A DNA stretch of 64,000 bases from assembly GCA_963728195.1 (NCBI GenBank), contig CAVSIX010000013.1, positions 244,997 through 308,996 on the forward strand. Reading direction: 5' to 3'. This DNA comes from Sva-07 sp963728195. Lineage in GTDB: Bacteria > Actinomycetota > Acidimicrobiia > Acidimicrobiales > Ilumatobacteraceae. Below the pieces are notes generated by a model. The model had not been told where the DNA came from. It made no database searches and worked only from the letters and a program-made list of their open reading frames with translations. The translations under genes and the position numbers were made by a program. Positions 32,250-41,068 of this stretch are shown one piece after another (position 1 is the first letter of the stretch; every line of letters starts with the position of its first letter).

Positions 32250-34901
32250 TCAGCCCGCGGCGATGACGGCCTGGGCGGCGGACAAGCGGGCGATCGGCAC
32301 CCGGAACGGCGAGCATGACACGTAGTCGAGACCGGCCCGGTAGAACAGGTCGATCGATTCGGGGTCGCCTCCGTGCTCGCCGCAGACACCGAGCTTGAGA
32401 TCGGGCTTCGTCGAACGACCGCGCTCGGCGCCGATCCGTACGAGGTCACCGACACCGGTCTGGTCGATCGTGTCGAACGGGTTGCGCTTCAGCAGGCCCT
32501 GCTCGAGGTAGGCCGGCATCATCCGGCTCTCGACGTCGTCACGGCTGAAACCGAACGTGAGCTGCGTGAGGTCGTTGGTCCCGAAGCTGAAGAAGTCGGA
32601 CACTTCGGCGATCTCGTCGGCCCGCAGGGCGGCCCGCGGCGTCTCGACCATCGTGCCGATCGTGATGCTCGGCTTCTTCTTCATCCCCTCCAGGGCGTCG
32701 TCGACCTCGGCCTGCACCCAACTCCGTGCGAGCGCCATCTCCTCGCGGGTGACGGTCAACGGGATCATGATCTCGACGATCGGCTTCTTGCCCAGATCGC
32801 GCAGCTTGGCCGCCGCCGACAGCAACGCGCGGGCCTGCATCGCGTAGAGCCCCGGCTTCAACACGCCGAGACGAACACCGCGTGTGCCGATCATCGGGTT
32901 GTGCTCGGCCCAGTGCTCGGCGGCCGCCAACAGCTCCTGATCCTTCTTGGTCAGGCCCTTGGTCGCCTCCTTGATGCGCAGCTCCTCGACCGACGGCAGG
33001 AACTCGTGCAACGGTGGATCGAGCAGGCGCACCGTGACCGGCAGGCCGTCCATCGCCTCGAGGATCTCCATGAAGTCGGCTTCCTGGACGGCGCGGAGCT
33101 TCTCGAGCGCCTTCTCCTCCTGCGCCGGCGTCGACGCCAGGATCATCTCGCGCACGACCGGCAGGCGGTCGGGTGCCAGGAACATGTGCTCGGTGCGACA
33201 CAGTCCGATGCCTTCGGCACCGAGCGCTCGGGCGTTCGCGGCGTCCTCACCGGTGTCGGCGTTGGCGCGAACGCCGAGCTTGCCCTTGCGAACCGCGTCG
33301 GCCCACTTGAGGATGGTGTCGAACTCGGGCGGCGGGTCAGCGGCACGCATCTCCATCGCACCGAGCACGACCTCGCCGGTCGTCCCGTCGATCGAGATGA
33401 CGTCGCCCTCGGCGACGACGATGTCGCCGTCGGGTGCCGCGATGGTGAACTGCTTGCCCTTGATCCGCACCTCTTCGGCACCGACGATCGCCGGGGTTCC
33501 CCACCCGCGAGCGACCACCGCCGCATGGCTGACCAGACCGCCGCGAGCGGTCAAGATGCCCTTCGAGGCCATCATCCCGTGGATGTCGTCGGGGCTGGTC
33601 TCGTTGCGCACGAGGATGACGTCCTCGCCACGTTCCTTCGCTGCGGCCGCCTCGTCGGCGGTGAAGTAGACCGCTCCCACGGCGGCACCCGGCGATGCGC
33701 CGAGGCCCTTCGCGAGCCGCTTGCCCTCGGCGGCGAACTGCGGGTGCAGCACGGCGTCGAGGTGGTCGGCAGACACCCGTGTGAGCGCCTCCTCACGCGA
33801 GATCTTCCAGCGGTTGGAACCGCTACCGGTTCCCTTGGTCATGTCGACGGCCATCTTCAGTGCAGCGGCACCGGTGCGCTTGCCGACACGCGTCTGCAGC
33901 ATCCAGAGCTTGCCCTGCTCGATCGTGAACTCGGTGTCGCACATGTCGGTGTAGTGCCGCTCGAGGCGCTTGAAGATCTCGAGCAGATCGCCGTGGATCA
34001 CCGGGAAGTGCTTCTTCATGTGGTCGAGATCCTCGGTGTTGCGGATGCCCGCCACCACGTCCTCGCCCTGCGCGTTCACCAGGAAGTCGCCGTACGGCTT
34101 GTTCTCGCCGGTCGCTGCGTTGCGGGTGAACCCCACGCCGGTGCCGGAATTGTCGTCACGGTTGCCGAACACCATCGTCTGCACGTTGACCGCGGTACCG
34201 AGTTCGTGATCGATCTTCTCGCGCACCCGGTAGGCGATGGCACGGGCGCCGTTCCAGCTCTTGAAGACCGCCTCGACCGCTCCGTCGAGCTGTTCGCGTG
34301 GCTTCTGCGGGAACGGCGAGCCGGTTTCCTTCTGGACGATCTCCTTGTAGTCCTCGCACAGCGCCTTGAGCGCATCGGCGGGGATCAGGTTGTCGAGTTT
34401 GGTACCCGCCTTCTCCTTGGCTGCGTCGAGCGCATGTTCGAACGGCTCGCCGTCGACGCCCAGCACGATCCGGCCGTACATCGCGATGAAGCGGCGGTAC
34501 GAGTCGTATGCGAACCGCTCGTCGCTGGTCGAATGGGCGAGCCCCTCGACGCTCTGGTCGTTGAGACCGAGGTTGAGGACGGTGTCCATCATCCCCGGCA
34601 TCGAGAACTTGGCGCCGGAACGCACGCTGACGAGCAGCGGATCGAACGGATCGCCGAGCTTGCGGCCCATCGCCTTCTCGAGCTTGAAGACGTGCTTGGC
34701 GATCTCCTCGTCGAGCCCGTCCGGCCACCCGCCGTGCATGTAGTCGCGGCAGGCATCGGTGGAGATCGTGAAGCCGGGCGGCACCGGCAGCTTCAAGACG
34801 CTGGTCATCTCGGCGAGGTTGGCGCCTTTGCCTCCCAACAAGTCCTTGTACTCCATCGGAGGGCGGCGGTGCTTGTGATCGAAGGCGTAGACGTATGGCA
34901 C
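32250..34901 (-). CDS. ppdK: Pyruvate, phosphate dikinase
   Basis: An 883-residue enzyme interconverting ATP, pyruvate and Pi with AMP, PEP and PPi. The N-terminal nucleotide-binding domain opens MEYKDLLGGKGANLAEM, with LPVPPGFTISTDACRDY and FSMPGMMDTVLNLGLND. The phosphohistidine domain has GGLVSHAAVVARGWGTPAIV, whose His carries the phosphate. The C-terminal PEP/pyruvate barrel has GLCRTEHMFLAPDRLPVVRE, MIGTRGVRLGVL, TIGTMVETPRAALRADEIA and the catalytic CGEHGGDPESIDLF. I placed the start at GTG 34901 (VPYVYAFDHK); the frame extends to 34985, but those residues are arginine-rich. It allows glycolysis/gluconeogenesis to use PPi. It is divergent from the M50 protease gene. Confidence 0.93.
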   Translation of the reverse strand: MPYVYAFDHKHRRPPMEYKDLLGGKGANLAEMTSVLKLPVPPGFTISTDACRDYMHGGWPDGLDEEIAKHVFKLEKAMGRKLGDPFDPLLVSVRSGAKFSMPGMMDTVLNLGLNDQSVEGLAHSTSDERFAYDSYRRFIAMYGRIVLGVDGEPFEHALDAAKEKAGTKLDNLIPADALKALCEDYKEIVQKETGSPFPQKPREQLDGAVEAVFKSWNGARAIAYRVREKIDHELGTAVNVQTMVFGNRDDNSGTGVGFTRNAATGENKPYGDFLVNAQGEDVVAGIRNTEDLDHMKKHFPVIHGDLLEIFKRLERHYTDMCDTEFTIEQGKLWMLQTRVGKRTGAAALKMAVDMTKGTGSGSNRWKISREEALTRVSADHLDAVLHPQFAAEGKRLAKGLGASPGAAVGAVYFTADEAAAAKERGEDVILVRNETSPDDIHGMMASKGILTARGGLVSHAAVVARGWGTPAIVGAEEVRIKGKQFTIAAPDGDIVVAEGDVISIDGTTGEVVLGAMEMRAADPPPEFDTILKWADAVRKGKLGVRANADTGEDAANARALGAEGIGLCRTEHMFLAPDRLPVVREMILASTPAQEEKALEKLRAVQEADFMEILEAMDGLPVTVRLLDPPLHEFLPSVEELRIKEATKGLTKKDQELLAAAEHWAEHNPMIGTRGVRLGVLKPGLYAMQARALLSAAAKLRDLGKKPIVEIMIPLTVTREEMALARSWVQAEVDDALEGMKKKPSITIGTMVETPRAALRADEIAEVSDFFSFGTNDLTQLTFGFSRDDVESRMMPAYLEQGLLKRNPFDTIDQTGVGDLVRIGAERGRSTKPDLKLGVCGEHGGDPESIDLFYRAGLDYVSCSPFRVPIARLSAAQAVIAAG

Positions 34902-34935
34902 GTGAAGGGAGTGTAGGACCCACGGAGGCCTCCTC

Positions 34936-34999
34936 CGTGAACGCGTCACGAACGATGTTCGGCGACGGTCACCGCGAGCGGTCACCGTGAACGATCACG
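34936..34999. promoter_or_regulatory. Two operator-like dyads between divergent ppdK and M50 genes
   Basis: CGTGA-ACGCG-TCACG (34936-34950) and CGTGA-ACGA-TCACG (34986-34999) are inverted repeats lying 50 bp apart. Each is part of a 20-base near-direct repeat (CCGTGAACG..CACG). GGTCACC also occurs twice between them. This is the shared promoter region, so a dimeric regulator is likely (inference). Confidence 0.45.
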
Positions 35000-35055
35000 G
35001 AACGCCGCGCACTGCGGGACAGCGGCGCCCGCAGAGCCGTATCCTGCGAAGTCGA

Positions 35056-36177
35056 ATGTTCCGGCTGCTCGGGTTCCCCGTCCACGTGCGACCCGGCTTC
35101 GTCATGTTCATGGTCCTGATCGTCGTGCTCTACGGCGATGCATTCGGCCTGTGGCTCGCCGTTGCGCTCGCCGGGTTCACCCTGTTGCACGAGCTCGGCC
35201 ATGCCGTCGCGGCCCGGCGCACCGGCGCCCGAGCAGAGATCTCGTTGAACTTCCTGGCCGGCTACGCCTCCTACGTCCCCACGCGACCGCTGTCGCGAGC
35301 CGAACGGATCGGCATCTCCTTCGCCGGACCGGGCATCCAGATCGCGGTCAGTGCCGCCATCCTGGTGGCGCTCGGCGCCAGCCCCTTGGAGCGACCGTCG
35401 TATGCGACCGACCCGGCACTGCTCGCCATCTGGTGGGCGGGCCCGGTGATCGGGATGTTCAACCTGGTGCCGGTGCTGCCGCTCGACGGCGGCAACATCG
35501 TCACCACCGCGCTCGACCGGATCGTGCCCGATCGGGCCGAGCGGTTGATGATCTGGTTCTCGCTCGCCGCCACCGGCGCCTTCACGCTGTACACCTTCAC
35601 CGACGAGCGCTACCGCGGCTTCGTCCTCGTGATCGGGTTCCTCCTGGTGTCGCAGTTGCAGATGCTCGGCTCGTCGAAGCCGGCGATCTCACCGTGGCAG
35701 GGCGCCGCCGACGCGCTGGCTGCCGGCAAGCCGGCCAAGGCCCGCCGGACACTGGTGTCGGCGCTCAGCCACCATCGTCCCGATCAGCCGCCACCGCCGG
35801 TGACGCTGTCGACCGAGCAGGCACGAGCCCTGATCGACCTGCTGCCCGAACCGTGGCCGTCCGGCGACCCGTGGAACGAATACATCCTGGCCAACCAGCT
35901 CCTGCGGCTCGGCCGCTTCGAGGATGCCGCCCACTACGCGGCCGACGGATATGCCCGCCACCCCCACACGCTCGCTGCTGCCACGGTCGCCCGAGCCGCC
36001 GGCGCCCTCGGCGACCAGTCGACTGCGATCGGATGGCTGCGAACCGCCGCCGATGCCGGGACGTCACCGTCGGGGCTGGCGTCGATCATCGACTCGTCTC
36101 CCGAACTGATCGGCATCCGTCAACATCCCGACGTGATCGCCATCCGACGCAACATTGCCGCCACGCACGCCGTCTGA
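35056..36177 (+). CDS. M50-family site-2-type metalloprotease with C-terminal helical repeats
   Basis: A 373-residue membrane protein from ATG 35056 (GTG 34987 would add 23 arginine-rich residues). Zinc ligands are HELGHA in FTLLHELGHAVAARRTGARA, and the third ligand is in FNLVPVLPLDGGNIV, as in S2P/SpoIVFB-type proteases. There are about five hydrophobic helices up to residue 195 (FVMFMVLIVVLYGDAFGLWL; ALAGFTLL; IGISFAGPGIQIAVSAAILV; LIWFSLAATGAFTLYTF; GFVLVIGFLLVSQL). The remaining 170 residues are a TPR-like helical tail (EYILANQLLRLGRFEDAAHY). No PDZ domain is seen. It probably cleaves a membrane-bound regulator; the substrate is unknown. Confidence 0.85.
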   Translation: MFRLLGFPVHVRPGFVMFMVLIVVLYGDAFGLWLAVALAGFTLLHELGHAVAARRTGARAEISLNFLAGYASYVPTRPLSRAERIGISFAGPGIQIAVSAAILVALGASPLERPSYATDPALLAIWWAGPVIGMFNLVPVLPLDGGNIVTTALDRIVPDRAERLMIWFSLAATGAFTLYTFTDERYRGFVLVIGFLLVSQLQMLGSSKPAISPWQGAADALAAGKPAKARRTLVSALSHHRPDQPPPPVTLSTEQARALIDLLPEPWPSGDPWNEYILANQLLRLGRFEDAAHYAADGYARHPHTLAAATVARAAGALGDQSTAIGWLRTAADAGTSPSGLASIIDSSPELIGIRQHPDVIAIRRNIAATHAV

Positions 36178-36209
36178 CCGTCACACCGTGGCGGGCCGAA
36201 CGTGACACG

Positions 36210-36887
36210 TCACGGCGTCGTCAGGTGTGCGGGGACTCGCCCGACGTCATGGCCTCGTCGAACCGTCGCCAAGGCGGATCCACCGGCGGGTGACACGCTG
36301 GTGATCGTGCCGACTTCGACGCCGTCGACGACCAACGGATCACCGGCGACCGCATCCGCAGGCACATCGACGATACGCAAGGTTCGGGGGGCGTCGGCAC
36401 CGCGGCTGTCCATGCGCTCGACGAGCTCCTGGCCGGGGTAGCAGCCCTTCGTGAAGTCGACCGCCACCGGCACGACACCGGTGACGGCGGGGATCGTCTC
36501 GCCCGGCACGATCTCGCAACCCATCCGTGGCCATCCGGCGGCGATGCGCGCGGTTTCGTGGTCATCGGACGGGTCCGCGGACTCGGCTGCGACGACCGAG
36601 ATGTCGGCCGTGACGCGGATCTTGAACCGGCCGAGGCGCGCAGCGAGGGCGTCGCCGAATCCGGCATCGGTGTCGAGGTCGAAGCGCTCGTCGCCGGTGC
36701 GGGTGACCCTCGCCAGCGACTCCACCTTGCCCGACGGTTCGAGCACCAGCGTCCACACCCGATCGCCGACCGCCAGCTCACGGAGGTCCTGGGCGACCTG
36801 CGACTGGAGGTACGTCGAGGCGTCGGGGCCTTCGACGACGACGTGGTCGCGGGCGGTTTCGTCGATTGCAGAGGGATCCGGAGTCAC
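36210..36887 (-). CDS. ygfZ: YgfZ/GcvT-like folate-binding protein
   Basis: A 225-residue protein from GTG 36887. The family signature KGCYPGQELVERM is present near residue 145 as DFTKGCYPGQELVERMDSRG. The N-terminal barrel begins VVVEGPDASTYLQSQVAQDL, and the C-terminal VDGVEVGTITSVSPAGGSAL is typical. YgfZ/IBA57 proteins use tetrahydrofolate and assist assembly or repair of iron-sulfur clusters, including that of MiaB. The cysteine of KGCYPG is the residue needed in E. coli. It converges with the M50 gene and is divergent from the following membrane-protein gene. Confidence 0.88.
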   Translation of the reverse strand: MTPDPSAIDETARDHVVVEGPDASTYLQSQVAQDLRELAVGDRVWTLVLEPSGKVESLARVTRTGDERFDLDTDAGFGDALAARLGRFKIRVTADISVVAAESADPSDDHETARIAAGWPRMGCEIVPGETIPAVTGVVPVAVDFTKGCYPGQELVERMDSRGADAPRTLRIVDVPADAVAGDPLVVDGVEVGTITSVSPAGGSALATVRRGHDVGRVPAHLTTP

Positions 36888-36920
36888 ACTGCCAGTCTGC
36901 CGTGGCACACTGCGAACGTC

Positions 36921-37490
36921 ATGACCTACGACGACGACTCCAGCGACGGCCGGCTCCGCCAACTCGCGACACGGGCGGTCGACAGCCTCCTCACGCTGGT
37001 ATATCGCGGCACGCGCCTGGCATTCGGCACGCTGATGATCGTCGTGATCGTGTGCCTCGGAGGACTGGCGCTCGGCATCGCTGCCCTGTCGGGCGGGATG
37101 GAGACGGTCTGGATGATCTTCGGCGGGCTCGCTGCGCTCGTCGCGATCGGTTCGGTCGTGCTCGCGATGTTCCGGCTGTGGATGATCACCAGGCTCGGGG
37201 CGGCGCTGATCAACGACGTCGAACGGCTGATCGCCGGCGACCCGCGCTCCGAGCGCGTCGTGATCGACACGGTCGAGGCCAGCGACGGCGTTCAGGACCA
37301 GAGTGCGATGGTGATGTCACGTCAGTTCTTCCCGATGAGCGCCGCCGTCGGACGGACCGGTCAGTTCACGGCGCTCGCAGTGGCACTCCGATCGGTGACG
37401 ACGTTCCCGCTGTTGATGCTGCTCGCGACCGTGATCACCATCGGGTTCGCCGGCCTGAGCTTGCTGTTCCTCCTCGGCCTGGCGCTCTGA
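36921..37490 (+). CDS. Small membrane protein of unknown function
   Basis: A 189-residue protein. After a polar, acidic N-terminus (MTYDDDSSDGRLRQLATRAV) come two strong helices (FGTLMIVVIVCLGGLALGIA; IFGGLAALVAIGSVVLAMF), then a soluble segment with DVERLIAGDPRSERVVIDTV, then a C-terminal helix or hairpin (TTFPLLMLLATVITIGFAGL, SLLFLLGLAL). No family is recognised. It is alone on its strand, between ygfZ and trpE. Confidence 0.75.
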   Translation: MTYDDDSSDGRLRQLATRAVDSLLTLVYRGTRLAFGTLMIVVIVCLGGLALGIAALSGGMETVWMIFGGLAALVAIGSVVLAMFRLWMITRLGAALINDVERLIAGDPRSERVVIDTVEASDGVQDQSAMVMSRQFFPMSAAVGRTGQFTALAVALRSVTTFPLLMLLATVITIGFAGLSLLFLLGLAL

Positions 37491-37525
37491 AGCGCGCCCG
37501 GCTTCGTCCGTCCTGCGGCCCCGGT

Positions 37526-39052
37526 TCAGGCCGACGTGCCGTTGTCGCGGCGGGCCGCGGTCATCCGACGGGCCGCCGGGATCGCTGCCAGCAGCGCCGC
37601 GGCCTTGTTGCGACATTCGAGATCCTCGTCGTCGGGCACCGAATCGGCCACGATGCCGGCACCGGCCTGCAGGCTCGCCGTCGCACCGTCGCCGGTGACG
37701 AACATCGTGCGGATCGCAATGGCGGTGTCGAGGTTGCCCGACCAGTCGATGTAGCCGACCACACCGGCGTACGGCCCGCGCTTGACCGGCTCGAGGGAAT
37801 CGATGATCTCCATCGCCCGGACCTTCGGCGCCCCCGACACCGTGCCCGCCGGGAGCGTGGCGCGCAGCACGTCGATCGGGCCGAGGCCCTCACGCAACCG
37901 ACCCGACACCTGTGACGTCAGGTGCATCACGTGGCTGTAGCGCTCGAGCGTCATCAACTCGTCGACGTTGACGCTGCCGAACTCGGCCACGCGCCCGACG
38001 TCGTTGCGGGCCAGATCGACCAGCATCACGTGCTCGGCACGTTCCTTCGGATGTTCGATCAGCTCGGCAGCCATCATCCGGTCGTGCTCGTCGGTGCGAC
38101 CGCGACGGCGGGTCCCGGCGATCGGCCGTGACACCACCGTGCGGCCGAGCAACTGCACCATCGGTTCCGGTGACGAGCCGACGATCGTCAACTCGCGGTG
38201 ACGGACGAAGTACATGTACGGCGACGGGTTCACCTGGCGCAACACGCGGTAGACGTCGAACGGATCCGCCCCGAGGTCGAGGTCGTAACGCTGCGCCAGC
38301 ACCACCTGGAAGATGTCGCCGGCAACGACGTGCTCCTTCGCGACCTCGACCGCTCGCTGGTAGAGCCCGTTGGGCATCGACGAGTGGAGCTCGGGCAGTT
38401 CGTCCGACGCCGACGGCGGCTCGACGGGTGTGTACGGCAACGGCTGAGCGAGATCGGCCACCGCCTGCTCGACGCGGGCAACTGCGGCGTCGTAGGCGCC
38501 GTCGAGTTGGGCGTCGTCGAGTCCGAGCGTCGGCACGCTCTCGATCAGGTAGACCCGCTGTCGCCAGTGGTCGAAGGCTGCCAGCGACCCGATCACCGAC
38601 ATCACCGCATCGGGATAGCCCCGGTCGTCGGGCGGCGTGCCCGGAAGGTGCTCGACCTCGCGGATCACGTCGTAGCCGAGGAATCCCATGATGCCGCCGT
38701 GAAGCGGGGGCAGATCGTCGAACTGCGGACTGGTGTACGCGTCGAGCAGCGCCTCGAGCGCCGCCAGCATGCCCCGGCCGGTCGGGATGCCGTCGGGCAG
38801 GGCGCCGTCGAGTTCGACGACCCCGTCGCGCAGTACGAGCATCGCCGACGGGTTGCGTCCGACGAACGAGAACCGTGCCCACCGTTCGGCACCCTCGACC
38901 GACTCGAGGAGGAATCCTGGCCCGTCGCCGACGAGCTTGACGTACGCGGCGACCGGCGTCTCGAGGTCGGCGAGCAGTTCGGTCCACACCGGCACGACGG
39001 TGTGCTCGGTGGCGTAGCGACGGAACTCCTCGCGTGATGGCTGGAACTTCAT
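37526..39052 (-). CDS. trpE: Anthranilate synthase component I
   Basis: A 508-residue enzyme that makes anthranilate from chorismate, with ammonia from a TrpG partner not encoded nearby. The N-terminal tryptophan-binding region includes LETPVAAYVKLVGDGPGFLL and the feedback motif LLESVEGAERW. The chorismate-binding domain has GDIFQVVLAQRYDLDLGADP, NPSPYMYFVRHRELTIVGSS, RPIAGTRRRGRTDEHD, LVDLARNDVGRV, TLPAGTVSGAPKVRAMEIID and LQAGAGIVADSVPDDE. The set is complete. The start is ATG 39052. hisI starts 8 bp upstream of that, so the two amino-acid genes form a likely operon. Confidence 0.95.
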   Translation of the reverse strand: MKFQPSREEFRRYATEHTVVPVWTELLADLETPVAAYVKLVGDGPGFLLESVEGAERWARFSFVGRNPSAMLVLRDGVVELDGALPDGIPTGRGMLAALEALLDAYTSPQFDDLPPLHGGIMGFLGYDVIREVEHLPGTPPDDRGYPDAVMSVIGSLAAFDHWRQRVYLIESVPTLGLDDAQLDGAYDAAVARVEQAVADLAQPLPYTPVEPPSASDELPELHSSMPNGLYQRAVEVAKEHVVAGDIFQVVLAQRYDLDLGADPFDVYRVLRQVNPSPYMYFVRHRELTIVGSSPEPMVQLLGRTVVSRPIAGTRRRGRTDEHDRMMAAELIEHPKERAEHVMLVDLARNDVGRVAEFGSVNVDELMTLERYSHVMHLTSQVSGRLREGLGPIDVLRATLPAGTVSGAPKVRAMEIIDSLEPVKRGPYAGVVGYIDWSGNLDTAIAIRTMFVTGDGATASLQAGAGIVADSVPDDEDLECRNKAAALLAAIPAARRMTAARRDNGTSA

Positions 39053-39059
39053 CGCCGGA

Positions 39060-39422
39060 TCACGTTTCGGATCCGAATGACCGGAAGAAGCAACTGCGAG
39101 CTCCGGTGTGGCACGCGCCAGCACCCTCCTGTTCGACCTTGAACAGCAACGCATCGGCGTCACAGTCGTAGTACGCCTCGCGGACGAACTGGCGATCACC
39201 GCTGGTGTCACCCTTGCGCCACAGCTCCTGGCGGCTGCGCGACCAGTAGACCATGCGCCCCTCGGCCAGCGTCATCCGCAACGACTCGGCGTTCATCCAC
39301 GCCAGCATGAGGACGTCACCGTTGTCGATGTCCTGGGCGATCGCCGCCACGAGACCGTGATCGTCGTAGGTGATCCCGGCCAGTTGTTCGTCGGTGGCGT
39401 CGATCGTGATCCCTTCGGGCAT
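39060..39422 (-). CDS. hisI: Phosphoribosyl-AMP cyclohydrolase
   Basis: A 120-residue enzyme for the third step of histidine synthesis. It has the zinc- and magnesium-site motifs: DNGDVLMLAWMNAESLRMTL, YWSRSRQELWRKGDTSGDRQ, YYDCDADALLFKVEQEG and ACHTGARSCFFR. The protein is a stand-alone HisI without the HisE pyrophosphatase domain. It is separate from the other his genes (43677-47575) and upstream of trpE, as is common in actinobacteria. Confidence 0.95.
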   Translation of the reverse strand: MPEGITIDATDEQLAGITYDDHGLVAAIAQDIDNGDVLMLAWMNAESLRMTLAEGRMVYWSRSRQELWRKGDTSGDRQFVREAYYDCDADALLFKVEQEGAGACHTGARSCFFRSFGSET

Positions 39423-39541
39423 CGGGTCAGCCTAGGGTCGCGACCACTCGGCGATCACAGCGTTTGCGCAGATGCGGCCCGATGTGTGAACAGCTTCGAA
39501 ACGGGTGCCCGCCATCCGGCCCGATTTGTATCGTGTCGCCC

Positions 39542-40657
39542 GTGCGTGCGACCCGGACTGCCTGGCTGATCGGCGGCTGCCTGCTGGCCACGAGCTGTAC
39601 GCAAGCGGCCGCGATCGAGCCCCCCATCGGTGCCGCCGATCCGTCCGCCACGACGAGTCCGGTGACCGTCGCCGCTCCGGACCCCACCACCACCTCGTCG
39701 ACGTCGTCGACGTCCACGTCCACCACGACGACCACCGTCGCCGCTCTCGACGTGTACGACCCGGCGTGCGTGGTGCAGGTCGAACCGGGCGATTCGCTGG
39801 GAGGGCTCGCCGACGCCGAGGCCGACGAGATCGTCACGAGTGCCTCGCTCCAAGCCGAGAACGGTCTGAGCGACGAGCTGATCGTGCCCGGCCAGTTGCT
39901 CGACGTGTGCATCGACAACGGGCTCGACGACATCACCGGCGAGCAACGCCTCGAGCGCAACGCCGCAGTGGTCGCTGCGGAGACGCTCGTGTCGGTGACC
40001 GCCCAGCAGACCAAGCTCAACGAGCTCCTCGTGCCGTACGGCTTTCCCGAGATGCCGGTCGACGGCGTGTCCGGCCCGGTCACGCGGCGCGCCCTGTGCG
40101 CCAGCCGCCTCGCGTTCGGGCTGCCGGTCAATCGTTCCGACATGGCGCCGGGGAGCCCGGAGGAACAGCAGCTCCTCGCGGCGACGGCGCTGCCGATCCC
40201 ACCGAACGTCGCAACCGACGGACGCTGGATCTTCATCGATCTCACGTGCCAGATCATGCTGACCGGCGAGGGCCCCGACCGCCTCGTCAACGTGTTCCCG
40301 ACGTCCACGGGCGAGGCCGGGTTCGAGACGCGTCTCCAGGAGCGAACCCGTGCATTCCGGTTCGATCCGGCTAGGCAGAACGGCGGCTGGCACGAATCGA
40401 CCGATTATCCGGTGCCGGAGGACAACCCGCTCAACGGCAACATGTACAAGCCGTTGTACTTCGACAACGGCCAGGCGATCCACGGCGCCAACAACGTGCC
40501 GACGAGCCCGCAGAGCAAAGGATGCGCCCGACTCAAGCCCGCCGACCAGGACCGCCTGGTCGCCTGGCTCGGCCTCGACACGATCGAGTCGGCGACGTAC
40601 TCGAAGGACCGCATCGGGGTCACGGTGACGGTCCGCGGCGGCTACGAACTCGGCTGA
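39542..40657 (+). CDS. L,D-transpeptidase (YkuD) lipoprotein-like
   Basis: A 371-residue exported protein from GTG 39542. The signal ends near a lipobox-like CLLATSC; a long Thr/Ser-rich linker (TTTSSTSSTSTSTTTTT) follows. Next are a LysM-like segment (VVQVEPGDSLGGLADAEADE, GQLLDVCIDNG) and a peptidoglycan-binding-like segment (YGFPEMPVDGVSGPVTRRAL). The C-terminal YkuD domain has the catalytic motif IHGANNVPTSPQSKGCARL (His, then Ser-x-Gly-Cys-x-Arg). It should form 3-3 crosslinks in peptidoglycan or attach proteins to it. It is divergent from hisI. Confidence 0.88.
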   Translation: MRATRTAWLIGGCLLATSCTQAAAIEPPIGAADPSATTSPVTVAAPDPTTTSSTSSTSTSTTTTTVAALDVYDPACVVQVEPGDSLGGLADAEADEIVTSASLQAENGLSDELIVPGQLLDVCIDNGLDDITGEQRLERNAAVVAAETLVSVTAQQTKLNELLVPYGFPEMPVDGVSGPVTRRALCASRLAFGLPVNRSDMAPGSPEEQQLLAATALPIPPNVATDGRWIFIDLTCQIMLTGEGPDRLVNVFPTSTGEAGFETRLQERTRAFRFDPARQNGGWHESTDYPVPEDNPLNGNMYKPLYFDNGQAIHGANNVPTSPQSKGCARLKPADQDRLVAWLGLDTIESATYSKDRIGVTVTVRGGYELG

Positions 40658-40716
40658 TCCGACGCTCGGGGCAGCTCGGCGTGACCGGGTTGCCGCTCGG
40701 CCCCGGGGACGTCGTC

Positions 40717-41043
40717 TCAGAGGTACAGGCCCGTCGAGGCTTCGATGCGCTCGGCGGCAACTGCGTGGAGCTCGCGTTCGCGCAGCATCACGTAGTCCTC
40801 GCCCTGCACCTCGACCTCGTAACGATCCTCGGGGCTGAACAACACCTTGTCGCCGACTTCGCACGACCGCACGTTCTGGCCCTGAGCGACGACCGTCGCC
40901 CAGATCAGGCGCTTGGAGACCTGGGCGGTGGCCGGGATCACGATGCCGCCGGACGACTTGCGTTCGCCCGCCTTGTCGGAGATGCGAACGAGCACACGGT
41001 CGTTGAGCATCTTGATCGGGAGCTTGTCGTCGGCGACCGCCAT
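40717..41043 (-). CDS. groES: GroES-family co-chaperonin, orphan
   Basis: A 108-residue protein from ATG 41043. It has the Cpn10 fold signature: LPIKMLNDRVLVRISDKAGE (beta strand and start), the mobile loop KSSGGIVIP, then VVAQGQNVRSCEVGDKVLFS and YEVEVQGEDYVMLRERELHA. Compared with a standard GroES it has a longer N-terminus and a C-terminal tail ending STGLYL, and the loop carries an extra GERK. No groEL lies next to it. It may be a second GroES with a specialised partner. A divergent hydrolase gene starts 25 bp away. Confidence 0.85.
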   Translation of the reverse strand: MAVADDKLPIKMLNDRVLVRISDKAGERKSSGGIVIPATAQVSKRLIWATVVAQGQNVRSCEVGDKVLFSPEDRYEVEVQGEDYVMLRERELHAVAAERIEASTGLYL

Positions 41044-41068
41044 CGGCTGAAGGGTACCGTCGGATCCC

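Noticed and set aside
32373..34916. An 847-residue plus-strand open frame opposite ppdK
   Set aside because: It is an antisense shadow of a clear PPDK gene in GC-rich DNA; composition is skewed and there is no domain.
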